From Flavobacteriales bacterium UBA2306 (GTDB lineage: Bacteria; Bacteroidota; Bacteroidia; Flavobacteriales; Weeksellaceae), in contig DDVS01000001.1 in assembly GCA_002345565.1 (NCBI GenBank), forward strand, positions 56,712 through 120,711: a DNA stretch of 64,000 nucleotides, given 5' to 3'. Below are positions 17,419 to 26,890 of this stretch, piece after piece. The number at the start of each line of letters is the position of its first letter. Position 1 is the stretch's first letter. The notes under the pieces are model-generated. The model was not told the DNA's origin and did not search any database. It saw only the letters and a program-made list of their open reading frames with translations. Made by a program: the position numbers and the translations under genes.

Positions 17419-18027
17419 ATGGTAACGAAAACAGAAAATAATACAACATCTTCTTCTAAGAAAGATGCTACTAAAAATATGAATCAAAATTCACTAAAAA
17501 CAGAGCCGCAATCTGGCAATGATGATATGAAGACCTCACCATTGCACAAGTTTTTTGTAGATGCCTTAAAAGATATCTATTATGCTGAAGATGCTATTTT
17601 GAATGCCTTGGAGAAAATGGAAGAGGCGGCTACTACAGAAGAGCTTAAAGATGCATTTGAAGATCATAAACTGCAAACGAAAAAGCATATCAGCCGATTG
17701 GAGAAAGTCTTCAAGTTAATAGATGAAACGCCTGAGAAAAAAGAATGTAAAGCTATTGTGGGTATCATCGAGGAAGGACAAGAGATTATCAAATCTACGG
17801 AAGAAGGCTCTATGACCCGTGATGTAGGATTGATTATAGCGGCGCAGAAAGTCGAGCATTACGAGATCGCTACTTATGGCGGATTAGCTCAGCTTGCCAT
17901 TACAATGGGACACGATAAAGCGGCCGACTTGTTGGAAAGAACACTGCAGGAAGAAGAGGATACGGATCTGCTTCTAACAGATATTGCTGAGACATCCATT
18001 AATATTAACGCTGAACAGGAAGATTAA
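17419..18027 (+). CDS. DUF892 ferritin-like protein (YciE/YciF type), second copy
   Basis: The 202-aa protein has a ~45-residue polar N-terminal tail, then the ferritin-like domain (LHKFFVDALKDIYYAEDAIL, LQTKKHISRLEKVFK, AAQKVEHYEIATYGGL) as in the 7164 paralogue, including the E-x-x-H helices. Ends in an acidic tail. It follows the KGG gene across a terminator, and the pair is reminiscent of the enterobacterial yciG-yciF-yciE arrangement. Function in the family is stress-linked but not defined. Confidence 0.9.
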   Translation: MVTKTENNTTSSSKKDATKNMNQNSLKTEPQSGNDDMKTSPLHKFFVDALKDIYYAEDAILNALEKMEEAATTEELKDAFEDHKLQTKKHISRLEKVFKLIDETPEKKECKAIVGIIEEGQEIIKSTEEGSMTRDVGLIIAAQKVEHYEIATYGGLAQLAITMGHDKAADLLERTLQEEEDTDLLLTDIAETSININAEQED

Positions 18028-18192
18028 TAGATTAGGTCATACAGATCCAGATTTGTATGACCTATTATGTAATAACTATCCTTTAAATATCAGTTGTTTA
18101 CAGAAAAATAAGGCTTATAAAGTTTGGCAAAAAAGTTGTTCTGCCAAAAATAATAGAAGATCCTTTTATCCAATAACATTAAAAAAGAAACT

Positions 18193-18687
18193 ATGGAATT
18201 TCCTAAGATACTATTGGACAAAATCAGTTATTATCTGATAGAAAGAAATGAGTCTATTTCCATCGCAGAAAGTGTAACATCCGGATTTCTTCAACTCGCA
18301 TTTTCTCAAATGCCCAATGCTGTAAAATTCTTCAAAGGCGGACTTACAGCGTACACTCTTGATGAAAAAGTCCAACATCTCAAAATTGACTATGATGAAG
18401 CTAAAGCTTGCAATTGTGTTTCCAGACATATCTGTGAAGTCATGGCACAAAATGCTGCTGCACTCTTCGACTCAGAATGGTCCATTGCAACAACAGGATA
18501 TGCGACCCCTGTAGAAGAGTCTGATCATCAGATTTATGCCTATTATTGTATAGCTTATCGCGGCATAATTATCAGAAGCGATCGTATAGAACTTCATCCC
18601 ATGACCAAGGCCCTTGATGCACAGCAGTATTTTATGGAGTATATATTGGGCTGTCTCCGCTGCGAAGTCAAAACAAATATAAAATAA
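18193..18687 (+). CDS. CinA family protein (PncC-like nicotinamide-nucleotide amidohydrolase)
   Basis: The 164-aa protein corresponds to the stand-alone C-terminal CinA domain: ESVTSGFLQLAFSQMP near residue 20 (family motif ESxTGG, here with TSG), FFKGGLTAYTLDEKVQHL, and SIATTGYATP near residue 98. Members deamidate NMN to NaMN in pyridine nucleotide recycling. The motif change from TGG to TSG and the SEWSIATTGYA variant may alter activity. It lies in line with the stress genes, 165 bp after the DUF892 gene. Confidence 0.8.
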   Translation: MEFPKILLDKISYYLIERNESISIAESVTSGFLQLAFSQMPNAVKFFKGGLTAYTLDEKVQHLKIDYDEAKACNCVSRHICEVMAQNAAALFDSEWSIATTGYATPVEESDHQIYAYYCIAYRGIIIRSDRIELHPMTKALDAQQYFMEYILGCLRCEVKTNIK

Positions 18688-18710
18688 ATCAACAATTAAA
18701 ATATCAAACT

Positions 18711-19508
18711 ATGGAAAATAATAATAAATACGTACTGGTAACAGGCGCGACAAATGGTATTGGCTATGAACTTGCAAAATTGTTCGCAAAAGATGGATAT
18801 CATCTGATTCTTGTTGCCAGAAACCACGATGAGCTTATAGTAAAAGAAAGAGAACTCAAAGCTTATGGTGTTGAAATAATTACAATGGCAAAAAATCTGT
18901 TTCAAGCAGAAGATGCATATGGATTGTATGCAGATCTGATGCTTAACGGCATTAGCCCTGAGATTTTAGTGAATGCTGCGGGACAAGGTGTTTACGGACA
19001 ATATAAGGATACCGACCTCCATCGTGAAATTGATATTGTGAATCTCAATGTGATTTCTGTTCTCATATTGACAAAACTTTTTATAAAAGACCGTCTTGAA
19101 AAAGGTTCAGGAAAAATTCTCAATCTCTCATCTATCGCCAGTAAAGCACCAGGACCTTGGCATTCGGTTTATCATGGAACCAAAGCATTTATTCAATCCT
19201 GGACAGAGGCTATACGTGAGGAACTCAAAGATACAGGTCTCTCAGTTACTGCACTTTTACCGGGACCGACCAATACTGATTTTTTCAATAAGGCTAATAT
19301 GAATGAAAGTAAGGTGCTGGAAGACCCAAGCAGTCTTGCAGATCCAGCAGCTGTGGCATTGGATGGATATAAGGCGTTGATGAATGGTGATGATAAAGTT
19401 GTTTCCGGATTGAATAATAAACTCACCGTAGCAATGGCCAATATGACGTCAGATAGTATGGCAGCCCATAGAATGAGTGAAATGCAAAAGCCTGTTAACG
19501 AAAAATAA
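18711..19508 (+). CDS. Short-chain dehydrogenase/reductase
   Basis: The 265-aa protein is a classical SDR: cofactor motif TGATNGIGYELA (residues ~9-20), NAAG (NAAGQGVYG), catalytic Ser in NLSSIASKA, and catalytic Tyr/Lys in YHGTKAF. The arginine after the second beta strand (VARN) suggests NADPH preference. The substrate is unknown. It starts 23 bp after the CinA stop and ends 4 bp before the next SDR, so they are co-transcribed. Confidence 0.88.
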   Translation: MENNNKYVLVTGATNGIGYELAKLFAKDGYHLILVARNHDELIVKERELKAYGVEIITMAKNLFQAEDAYGLYADLMLNGISPEILVNAAGQGVYGQYKDTDLHREIDIVNLNVISVLILTKLFIKDRLEKGSGKILNLSSIASKAPGPWHSVYHGTKAFIQSWTEAIREELKDTGLSVTALLPGPTNTDFFNKANMNESKVLEDPSSLADPAAVALDGYKALMNGDDKVVSGLNNKLTVAMANMTSDSMAAHRMSEMQKPVNEK

Positions 19509-19512
19509 AAGG

Positions 19513-20274
19513 ATGTCAGAAGAGAACTATTTAAAATTAAAAGATAAATCGGTGCTGATTTCTGGAGCGGATAGCGGCATTGGAAAAGCAGTGGCATTGT
19601 TGTTTGCAAAGGAAGGCGCTAATATTGCGATCATTTACCATTCTGATGACAAAGATGCTGAAGAAACGAAGACTGAGATAGAAAATTTGGGAAGAAAAGC
19701 CATTACGTTTTCAGGCGATGTCAACAATTCCCAGTTCTGTAAATTTTCGGTCAATAAGATTATTTCAGAATTCGGAAAACTGGATATTTTGATTAATAAT
19801 GCAGGCGTTCAGTTTCCAGCGGATAGTATTCTCGATTTGGAAGAGGAAAATATCCGAACAACTTTCAATGCCAATATCATTGGGATGATTTTATTAACCA
19901 AGCAAGCATTTCCCTATCTCAAAAAAGGCGATTGCATCATCAATACCACTTCGGCAACAGCTTATCAAGGTCATAAACAGTTGTTGGATTATTCTGCAAC
20001 CAAAGGTGCGATTGTATCTTTCACAAGGTCTTTGGCGTTGCAGTCCAAACCAAAAGGAATTCGTGTGAATGCCGTTGCGCCAGGTCCGGTTGCGACACCT
20101 CTTACAAAAGAAACTTTTGATGAAGAAGAGGAAGACCCAAACAAGCCGCCATTGGAAAGAAATGCTACGCCGGAAGAAGTGGCTGCAAGTTTTTTATTTC
20201 TGGCAACGGAAGCATCGTCTCAAATTACGGGACAAGTTCTGCATCCAAACGGCGGATTAATTGTGAATGGCTAA
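19513..20274 (+). CDS. Short-chain dehydrogenase/reductase (YghA/glucose-dehydrogenase-like)
   Basis: The 253-aa protein has SGADSGIGKAVALLFAKEGA as cofactor motif, NNAGVQFP, STSATAY-type serine region, and YSATKGA with catalytic Tyr and Lys, ending ITGQVLHPNGGLIVNG as in many general-stress SDRs. An upstream in-frame ATG at 19477 lies inside the previous gene; ATG 19513 with a preceding AAAAGG is the better start. Such SDRs are common companions of catalase and DUF892 genes. The substrate is unknown. Confidence 0.88.
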   Translation: MSEENYLKLKDKSVLISGADSGIGKAVALLFAKEGANIAIIYHSDDKDAEETKTEIENLGRKAITFSGDVNNSQFCKFSVNKIISEFGKLDILINNAGVQFPADSILDLEEENIRTTFNANIIGMILLTKQAFPYLKKGDCIINTTSATAYQGHKQLLDYSATKGAIVSFTRSLALQSKPKGIRVNAVAPGPVATPLTKETFDEEEEDPNKPPLERNATPEEVAASFLFLATEASSQITGQVLHPNGGLIVNG

Positions 20275-20291
20275 CGAATTTATTTTAAACT

Positions 20292-21753
20292 ATGAATGGG
20301 ACTATTCTGCAGTTTTTCCATTAGTATCATCCGGGAAAACTATGGAATGAATTTATTGATAAAGCAGAATATTTAAAAGATTTAAGATTTACGGCAGTTT
20401 GGTTTCCGCCGGCAGTTAAATGCGCTTCGGGAACAGTGGGTCGAAGTTATGACGTTTATGACATTTATGATTTAGTCGAATTTGATCAAAAAGGTGGAAT
20501 CCCCACAAGATATGGAACCAAGGAAGAGTATATCCAAGCTATTGAAAAGGCCCACAAAGTTGGACTAGAAGTCTATGCTGATATCCTTCTGAATCATAAA
20601 ATGGGAGCGGATGAAAAAGAAACCATTACGGTTCATCGTGTGAACGAAGACAATAGGAATGAAATTATTGGTGATCATTTTATCGCTGACGCAATGACCA
20701 AAATTACATTTCCCGGAAGAAATGGAAAGTACTCACAATTCATTTGGGATTATCAATGTTTTAGCGGTATAGACATAGTTAAAAATGGCAATGAAAATCA
20801 AGAAGGAATTTTCAAAATCTACAATGAATATGGAACGGAATGGAACGAAAATGTCAGTCATCAATTCGGAAATTATGATTAACTAATGGGTACCGATATA
20901 GAATTCCGAAATCCTTATGTTGTTGAGGAATTGAAACGCTGGATTAAATGGTATATCGAGACAACTAATGTTGATGGACTGAGAATGGATGCTTTGAAAC
21001 ATATCTCAACCGATTTCCTGAAAGACTGGATTGATTACATCAAATCAGAAATCGATGAAAATTTCTTTCTCGTCGGGGGAATTCTGGAAAGACAATGTTG
21101 ATAAGATTGCAGGATTTTCTGAGAAATTGGATCATCGTATTTGTTCTTTCGATGTGCCTGTGCATTTCAATTTTTTCAGAGCATTTCAGGACAAGCAGAA
21201 CTATAATCTGAGCTAAATCTTAAAAGGAAGTTTTCTGGAATGCAATCCGGAATGTTCGGTTTCTTTTGTCGGGAATCACGATACACAAAAGTTTCAGGCT
21301 TTGGAATCCACAGTGGAAAACTGGTTCAGACCAATTGCTTATGCAATTGTTTTGTTATCAGAAAATGCCTATCCATGCGTGTTTTATCCTGATTTATTCG
21401 GAGCTAAATATATCGATAAAAACAAGGACGGCGAAGATGAAAAAGTTGTAATGCCTAAAGTCGACATTCTTCCGAAGCTAATGAAAGCCCGTGAAAAGTT
21501 TGCTTACGGAGAGCAGATCAATTATCTCGATCATCCCAGTTGCATAGCCTGGATCAGAACAGGAGACGGGAACCACGAAGGTTGTGTTGTTATTATTTCC
21601 AATAGCGACGAAGGTTATAAGGAGATGGATTTAGGCAAAAACAATGCATTAGCGAAATTTTCAGATTTTCTAAATTTTCGTGATGAGATCGTCGAATTGG
21701 ATGAAAATGGTAAGGGAACATTTTGGGTAAATCCTGCTTCTGTAAGTGTCTAA
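20292..21753 (+). pseudogene. Cytoplasmic alpha-amylase (GH13), broken by several lesions
   Basis: Recognisable parts are FTAVWFPPAVK, GRSYDVYDIYDLVEFDQKG, the nucleophile region VDGLRMDALKHIS, the acid region (VGGIL/GEFWKDNV across a frameshift near 21080) and FVGNHDTQ. The order fits GH13 cytoplasmic amylases of ~480 aa. Lesions: a stop or frameshift near 20320, a TAA at 20881, a frameshift near 21080 and a TAA near 21216. The gene is dead, although it sits inside the stress operon, and its flanks are intact. Confidence 0.88.
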
Positions 21754-21790
21754 ACCAGAATTCACATATAATAATTTAAAATTAAAAGTT

Positions 21791-23308
21791 ATGAACAGAG
21801 ACGGTGTAAGAAAAAGTATTTGGCAGGAAGCAATCAAAGCATTTCCAGCTGCAGTCAATTTTGAAACTGAATATGATGTTGCCATTGTCGGTGGCGGAAT
21901 CACAGGCGTTTCTACAGCGTACGAACTACAGAAATCTGGCAAGAATTGTATTCTGATAGAAGCTGCTAATATAGGATTCGGAACAACCGGCGGAACCACG
22001 GCTCATATCAATAATTTTTTGGATACCACTTATCACGAAGCAATTAGCAAATTTGGACTGGATGGCGCCAAACTTCTTTTCGAGTCCGTGAATGATGCTA
22101 TCGCAACTATTGAAAAAAACATCGGGGATAACTCTATCGATTGTGATTTCGAAAAGAAAACAGCACAGTTATTCGCTCTTGATGAGAAACAATCGAAACA
22201 ACTCGATGATATTATAGAAGGTGCTGAAAAAGTAAGCTGTACAATGAGTTTAATCAATGAAATTTCATTTCCAATTCCTTTTGTAAAGGCCGTAGAAATT
22301 CCTGGGCAGGCACAGTTTCATCCCATTAAATACATCAGTGCTCTTTGTCAAAGTTTTCTCAATTCAGGAGGAACTATTGTAGAGAATTGCTTTTGCGAAA
22401 GTCATTCAGAGGAAGAGGAATGGATTATAATTACTACTTCAAAAGGAATTGTCAAAACTAGGAATTTGGTTTATGCAACACATATTCCTTTGGGTGTCAA
22501 TATGCTTCATTTTACCAATGCGCCTTACCGAAGTTACGCAATAGCGTTTACTTTGAAGGATGAAAAATATCCGCAGGAATTGGGTTATGATCTGGTTGAC
22601 CCTTATCATTATTACAGAATTCAAAAAATCAACGGAGAAAATCTTTTGATTGCGGGCGGTGAAGATCATAAAACCGGACATAGCGATGATACTGGGATCT
22701 GCTTCACTGATCTTGAAAATTATGTTCGACAGTATTTCAATGTAGATGTCGTGAAATACAGCTGGTCAAGCCAATATTACGAACCTGTGGATGGACTGCC
22801 TTACATTGGAAAGATAGGGGGAACTTCAAGAGTTTTTACGGCAACTGGATTTCGTGGTAACGGAATGATATTCGGAACGCTGTCTTCTAAAATTATTTCG
22901 GATTTAATTCTTGAACGAAAAACCAAATATAGAAATTTATTCAGTCCTTCCCGTATTATGCCGATTGCAGGTTTTGCAGAATTTGTAAAGGAAACAGCAA
23001 CTGTTGCAACAGATTTTATCAAAGACAAATTATTCATTGAGAAAGTTTCGTCTCTGGCAGAAATCAATGAAGGTGAAGGGAAAGTCGTAAAATATGAAGG
23101 CGAATCTTATGCGGTTTATAAGGAAAAGGGCGGATCAGTTCATTTGTTGAAAAGCACCTGTCCGCACGCCCAATGCGAAGTTAGGTGGAATAGTGCAGAA
23201 ATATCGTGGGACTGTCCCTGCCATGGTTCGCGTTTCAGTGTTAACGGAAAAGTTTTAACGGCACCTTCTGTTAAGGATTTGATCAAGATCAGAGAGAAAG
23301 ATATTTAA
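21791..23308 (+). CDS. FAD-dependent oxidoreductase with C-terminal Rieske [2Fe-2S] domain
   Basis: The 505-aa protein has a DAO-type FAD motif (DVAIVGGGITGVSTAYEL) near residue 33, GGTTAHINNFLDTTY, and a C-terminal Rieske domain from ~410 with cluster ligands in CPHAQCEV and CPCHGSRF (the usual order is C-x-H then C-x-x-H; the H of CPH and C-x-C-H are visible). I took ATG 21791 because upstream residues are not family-like. Such fusions pass electrons between flavin and Fe-S centre; the substrate is unknown. It precedes DUF6766 and the 203-aa gene by short gaps. Confidence 0.88.
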   Translation: MNRDGVRKSIWQEAIKAFPAAVNFETEYDVAIVGGGITGVSTAYELQKSGKNCILIEAANIGFGTTGGTTAHINNFLDTTYHEAISKFGLDGAKLLFESVNDAIATIEKNIGDNSIDCDFEKKTAQLFALDEKQSKQLDDIIEGAEKVSCTMSLINEISFPIPFVKAVEIPGQAQFHPIKYISALCQSFLNSGGTIVENCFCESHSEEEEWIIITTSKGIVKTRNLVYATHIPLGVNMLHFTNAPYRSYAIAFTLKDEKYPQELGYDLVDPYHYYRIQKINGENLLIAGGEDHKTGHSDDTGICFTDLENYVRQYFNVDVVKYSWSSQYYEPVDGLPYIGKIGGTSRVFTATGFRGNGMIFGTLSSKIISDLILERKTKYRNLFSPSRIMPIAGFAEFVKETATVATDFIKDKLFIEKVSSLAEINEGEGKVVKYEGESYAVYKEKGGSVHLLKSTCPHAQCEVRWNSAEISWDCPCHGSRFSVNGKVLTAPSVKDLIKIREKDI

Positions 23309-23324
23309 CTAAAATTTTAAAAAT

Positions 23325-23984
23325 ATGATTTCTAGGAATAGTTTTTTTTACCGAAACGGCTTAAGTATCGTATTGATATCATTAATGCTGATTTTCTGGA
23401 TGGGTCAATTTTTTACAGGCTGGAAAACCGAGAACCGAGCGTTAGCAGAGGAAGGACAAGCGGTGTTGAATCTCGGTCAATATATAAAGAGCGGCCATTT
23501 TATTCAAGCTACTTTTGAGAATTGGGAAAGCGAGTTTCTGCAAATGATGCTCTATGTCTTGTTAACCGTTTCGTTACGACAAAAAGGTTCTAGTGAATCC
23601 AAGTCTTTAACTGAAAAAGAAGATGTTGACGAAGAACCCATAGCACATCCCAATGCGCCTTGGCCTGTGAAAAAAGGAGGGATTTGGCTTAAGATCTACA
23701 ATCATTCGCTTTCATTGGCTTTTGGAATTTTATTTTTAATCAGTTTTTCAATGCATTTTTATGGAAGTTTGAAGGATTATAATTCTGAACAGATCATAAA
23801 GAATAAAATGACAGTTAGTGCTTCGGACTATTTTTTTGATTCCCGATTTTGGTTTGAGTCTTTTCAGAACTGGCAGAGCGAATTTTTAGCTGTTGCATCT
23901 ATTGTTCTTTTATCAATCTGGTTAAGGGAAAAAGGCTCTCCCGAATCCAAACCTGTTGATATGGCACACGACGAGACGCCTTAA
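23325..23984 (+). CDS. DUF6766-family membrane protein
   Basis: The 219-aa protein starts NSFFYRNGLSIVLISLMLIFW, with a first membrane helix, then a long loop with ATFENWESEFLQMMLYVLLTV (second helix), a third helix at LSLAFGILFLISFSMHFYG, and a repeat of the NWESEFL-type phrase (FQNWQSEFLAVASIVLLSI) in a fourth helix, ending DMAHDETP. The two similar halves suggest an internal duplication. It has a decayed paralogue at 6398. Membrane role unknown. Confidence 0.8.
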   Translation: MISRNSFFYRNGLSIVLISLMLIFWMGQFFTGWKTENRALAEEGQAVLNLGQYIKSGHFIQATFENWESEFLQMMLYVLLTVSLRQKGSSESKSLTEKEDVDEEPIAHPNAPWPVKKGGIWLKIYNHSLSLAFGILFLISFSMHFYGSLKDYNSEQIIKNKMTVSASDYFFDSRFWFESFQNWQSEFLAVASIVLLSIWLREKGSPESKPVDMAHDETP

Positions 23985-24010
23985 TTAATATCATTTAAAT
24001 TTAATAAAAG

Positions 24011-24622
24011 ATGAAAGCTAAAAAAGTATATGGTGTGCCTGAGCAGATAAAGGGTGCTTTTCACGATACTGAAAGTCAAAAAGAAGTTAATGATCCAGAC
24101 ATTCTACTTCAGAAATTTGAGGTTTTAAAAGACCGTTTTTTTTCAATTAATAATTGGAAAGATTATTGTGGAACATTATCAGCGGATTTTAAACTCTATG
24201 ATGTTAATGGTATGTCTGTAGAAAGAATACCTCGGCAAGGTGACTATATAAAAATAGATATTCCTGGACCGGGAGATTTTGAAGCAAGAGGATATGACTG
24301 GGTGGAAATAGTTAATATAAGTGATGATCATAATGATGGTGAAGTAGAAAGATATCTAATAAAATGCAGACCCTCGAAATCGCCACAAGTCGAAGATAGT
24401 ACTGGGCGTCATTTCTTTTCACGAAAATCTACATCGACATTTATTATTTCACGTGGTAAAGATTTCATAAAAGTGGGGATCTATGGACGCAATGAAATAC
24501 CGAATTACATTCAAAAGGGAATTTTGTCGAAGATCAGAAATTTTATCATCTCCTTAGTAAGCTCCGCTCATTTGACAAAGATACAGTGGAAATGTCTTGC
24601 TGATGGTCTACTTGATTTCTAG
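24011..24622 (+). CDS. Conserved hypothetical protein, 203 aa
   Basis: I recognise no domain. The N-terminal half has KGAFHDTESQKEV, FSINNWKDYCGTLSADFK, and IDIPGPGDFEARGYDWVEI, suggesting a beta-rich fold. The C-terminal part (STSTFIISRGKDFIKVGIYGRNE) is followed by a basic helical tail. No signal peptide. It closes the gene run after DUF6766 (26-bp gap). A broken paralogue at 7860 sits in the same order after DUF6766 and DUF892 relatives, so the linkage is old. Confidence 0.75.
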   Translation: MKAKKVYGVPEQIKGAFHDTESQKEVNDPDILLQKFEVLKDRFFSINNWKDYCGTLSADFKLYDVNGMSVERIPRQGDYIKIDIPGPGDFEARGYDWVEIVNISDDHNDGEVERYLIKCRPSKSPQVEDSTGRHFFSRKSTSTFIISRGKDFIKVGIYGRNEIPNYIQKGILSKIRNFIISLVSSAHLTKIQWKCLADGLLDF

Positions 24623-24765
24623 TCCATTTTTATTCTTATAGGATCTAAGTGTATAATAATTTTGCTAGATATTACCTACTTTCTACGATTTAATATGGAA
24701 TTGCGCTAGTATTTAATATGTTGTAAATAAGAGTATTATGCATTGGTTTTCTCAATTTTTGGCAT

Positions 24766-24810
24766 TATGCGTCAAATCATATTATTCCCATCGATTAAAT
24801 AATACCTTGC
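24766..24810 (+). promoter_or_regulatory. Crp/Fnr-type operator (one mismatch) and -7 box for the 24829 regulator
   Basis: TATGCGTCAAATCATA (24766-24781) differs from TATGA-N6-TCATA by one base. TACCTTGC (24803-24810) resembles TAnnTTTG and starts 29.5 bp from the operator centre, the same geometry as the other sites. This suggests autoregulation or cross-regulation of a Crp-type gene. Confidence 0.5.
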
Positions 24811-24828
24811 ATCAAATCAATTAGGTTA

Positions 24829-25419
24829 ATGATTATCGAGGAAAATATATTAATACAAAACGGGGGTGAAATATTGGAATATGAAAATGGAGAAATCATT
24901 TTTGAAAAAGACAGCAAAGCAAGATATTATTGGCAGATTGTTTCCGGAACTGTAAAAATGGATGCTTTAAATATTCATGGGAAAGAATTCTTATATGGTC
25001 TTCCATTCGACGGTCATTCTATTGCGGAGTCCTATCTTTTCAATGATAAAAAATACCCGTTCAATGCGACAGCTATTTCCAAATGTAAAATCATAAGACT
25101 TGAAAAGACGAAGTTTCTTAATCTTATGAAAAGAATGCCAGAGCTATTGATGGATATATCAGTATATGTTTCAGAAAGGGTTCATTTTAAGAATCTTATG
25201 CTTCCTGCATTAGGGGTGACCTGTTCAGGAGAAAGACTTACTATTTTATTAAACTATATTAAGGAATTCTATGGTTCTCAGGGACACTTTGTTATTCCTT
25301 ACACTAGACAACAACTAGCATCTCTTACAGGACTGAATGTAGAGACAACAATAAGAACTGTAAAAAGAATGGAAAAGAACAAGCTTTTGAAGGTTTCTCA
25401 AGGGAAAATTATCTATTAA
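24829..25419 (+). CDS. Crp/Fnr-family transcriptional regulator
   Basis: The 196-aa protein has the sensor roll (GEIIFEKDSKARYYWQIVSGTVK) and the winged helix IPYTRQQLASLTGLNVETTIRT, again with V-E-x-x-x-R. The sensor half is more diverged from its paralogues than the DNA-binding half. It lies behind a near-consensus operator, which would fit an autoregulatory loop. Effector unknown. Confidence 0.88.
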   Translation: MIIEENILIQNGGEILEYENGEIIFEKDSKARYYWQIVSGTVKMDALNIHGKEFLYGLPFDGHSIAESYLFNDKKYPFNATAISKCKIIRLEKTKFLNLMKRMPELLMDISVYVSERVHFKNLMLPALGVTCSGERLTILLNYIKEFYGSQGHFVIPYTRQQLASLTGLNVETTIRTVKRMEKNKLLKVSQGKIIY

Positions 25420-25599
25420 TAGTTTTTGTGAGATGAAATGGCTGCTTATGGTGTGATGGCAATGAGTCTCTGATTTGGAGATTAGAATTTGACAAAAATT
25501 CATCACTTAACATTCTGCATATCTAGAAATCTAACAGATATAAATTATATGTAGTGTGTCAATTTTTGTTAAGTTGTACCTTCATTAATCTTATGAAAT

Positions 25600-26196
25600 A
25601 TGGATATTGGTCAATTACTTAAAGATTCTAAAGGTGTAAGAATCGATAAATATCTGCCAGGTGATAGTATTTTTGTTATAGGAGAAAGGCTTTTACATTA
25701 CTATTATATTTGGGAGGGCACTGTAGAGTTAAAAAGTTTCGCTGGAGAAACTAAAAAGTCTGTGAACAGCATAAAACATTCTGGTGAGGGATTGGGAGAT
25801 TTCATAATGTTTACGGGAGAGCGGTCTTTTTTTAGTGCAGTAGCTCTTAGCAACTGCAAGATATTGAAAATGTCAAAAACTGATTTTCTTGTACTTTTAG
25901 AAAGACACCCGGAATTGAGCCTTCGTCTTCTATATGATATGTCTAATGGTCTTTATTATAAATCATTGATGTCAGAAATCTATTTAAAAGATAGCACCTC
26001 AGAAAAAGTTATCACTATTTTAGATTATTTAAAAAGAAATGAGACAGATCAAAATCCATATTCTTTCCAAATCCCATTGACAAGAAGGGAAATCGGCAAT
26101 TTAATAGGCATGCGAGTTGAAACAGTCATACGAACCATCAAAAGGTTAGAAAAACAAAATGTCCTCAAGATAATTGACCAAAAGATATTTTATTAG
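25600..26196 (+). CDS. Crp/Fnr-family transcriptional regulator
   Basis: The 198-aa protein has a diverged sensor roll (LPGDSIFVIGERLLHYYYIWEGTVELK) and a winged helix IPLTRREIGNLIGMRVETVIRT with the same recognition-helix pattern. It is the fourth paralogue in the window, next to the 24829 copy in tandem. A TACCTTCA sequence at 25577-25584 may be a weak -7 box, but the operator palindrome is not present at the matching distance. Confidence 0.88.
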   Translation: MDIGQLLKDSKGVRIDKYLPGDSIFVIGERLLHYYYIWEGTVELKSFAGETKKSVNSIKHSGEGLGDFIMFTGERSFFSAVALSNCKILKMSKTDFLVLLERHPELSLRLLYDMSNGLYYKSLMSEIYLKDSTSEKVITILDYLKRNETDQNPYSFQIPLTRREIGNLIGMRVETVIRTIKRLEKQNVLKIIDQKIFY

Positions 26197-26284
26197 CTAA
26201 CATATATGTCTTCAACTTTTATATCTATAATTCTTGCTTAAATTCCTTAGATTATTATGTACTTTAATGTACCAGATTTATTTT

Positions 26285-26443
26285 ATGATGAAGAATTTTC
26301 AAGAAATGAAATTAGATGTAGCAATAAGAATACTCAAAGATTGAGATTTAAATGTTTCAGAGGAAGAGGCTTCTGAAATATTAGCACTAGCACATACGCT
26401 CGCAAAAATTACTATCAAAGATTTTATTTTAAACCAAGATTAA
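26285..26443 (+). pseudogene. Broken copy of the 73-aa small protein gene (element copy 2)
   Basis: Reads MMKNFQEMKLDVAIRILKD, then a TGA stop, then DLNVSEEEASEILALAHTLA and ending FILNQD. It is ~94% identical in DNA to the 63167-63322 part of the intact copy, and the similarity continues for ~200 bp beyond the stop into the 61-nt core. One nonsense change (TCA to TGA) breaks it. Confidence 0.8.
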
Positions 26444-26580
26444 TTCATATCTTATTGCTTCAAATGTATCATATAAATTTATAAAATTGCTAATTAATGT
26501 ATTTGCCACCAAGTCTTATAATGAACTACAACTTTCATCTAAATTTTCTACATTTCAATCTGAGATAATGAATGCTGAGA

Positions 26581-26641
26581 GTTTAGCAAGTTTATTCAAA
26601 TCTTCTATAAAAGTGTTCGGAAAATGCACCGCTGAGGTCAC
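26581..26641 (+). repeat. Dispersed 61-nt element core, copy 2
   Basis: Ungapped match to the cores at 8711, 51986 and 63460. Preceded by ~300 bp that also match copy 4, including the small gene. In this copy the peptide frame running through the core (KSSIKVFGKCTAEVT) ends in TAA immediately after the core. Confidence 0.8.
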
Positions 26642-26647
26642 TTAAGG

Positions 26648-26677
26648 AGACAACTATTTTTTAGTTGTCTTTTTTTT
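26648..26677 (+). terminator. Intrinsic terminator after element copy 2
   Basis: AGACAACTA (26648-26656) pairs with TAGTTGTCT (26662-26670), a 9-bp stem with a tight T-rich loop, followed by seven T. The sequence is unrelated to the terminators after the other copies. Confidence 0.85.
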
Positions 26678-26890
26678 AGTCATAAATGTCTCTTTATCAA
26701 ATTCTTATAATTTGATTTTTAGTGTTCGATATTTTATACTTAAAATGCTTAGTCTGTTTGAAATAAGCAGGCTGTAAGTGCCACAATAGGCTTGTAGTCT
26801 ACAATTGTTAAGTGTTCGAAATCTCCTTAATGTTTGTAATTTTTCGTCCTTTTGATTTGTTGTGTACTTCAACGTCTTTTATTTTATTAT
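26678..26890. other. Intergenic, nothing recognised
   Basis: A/T-rich sequence between the element terminator and the pseudogene remnant. No open frame, repeat or promoter stands out. Confidence 0.4.
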
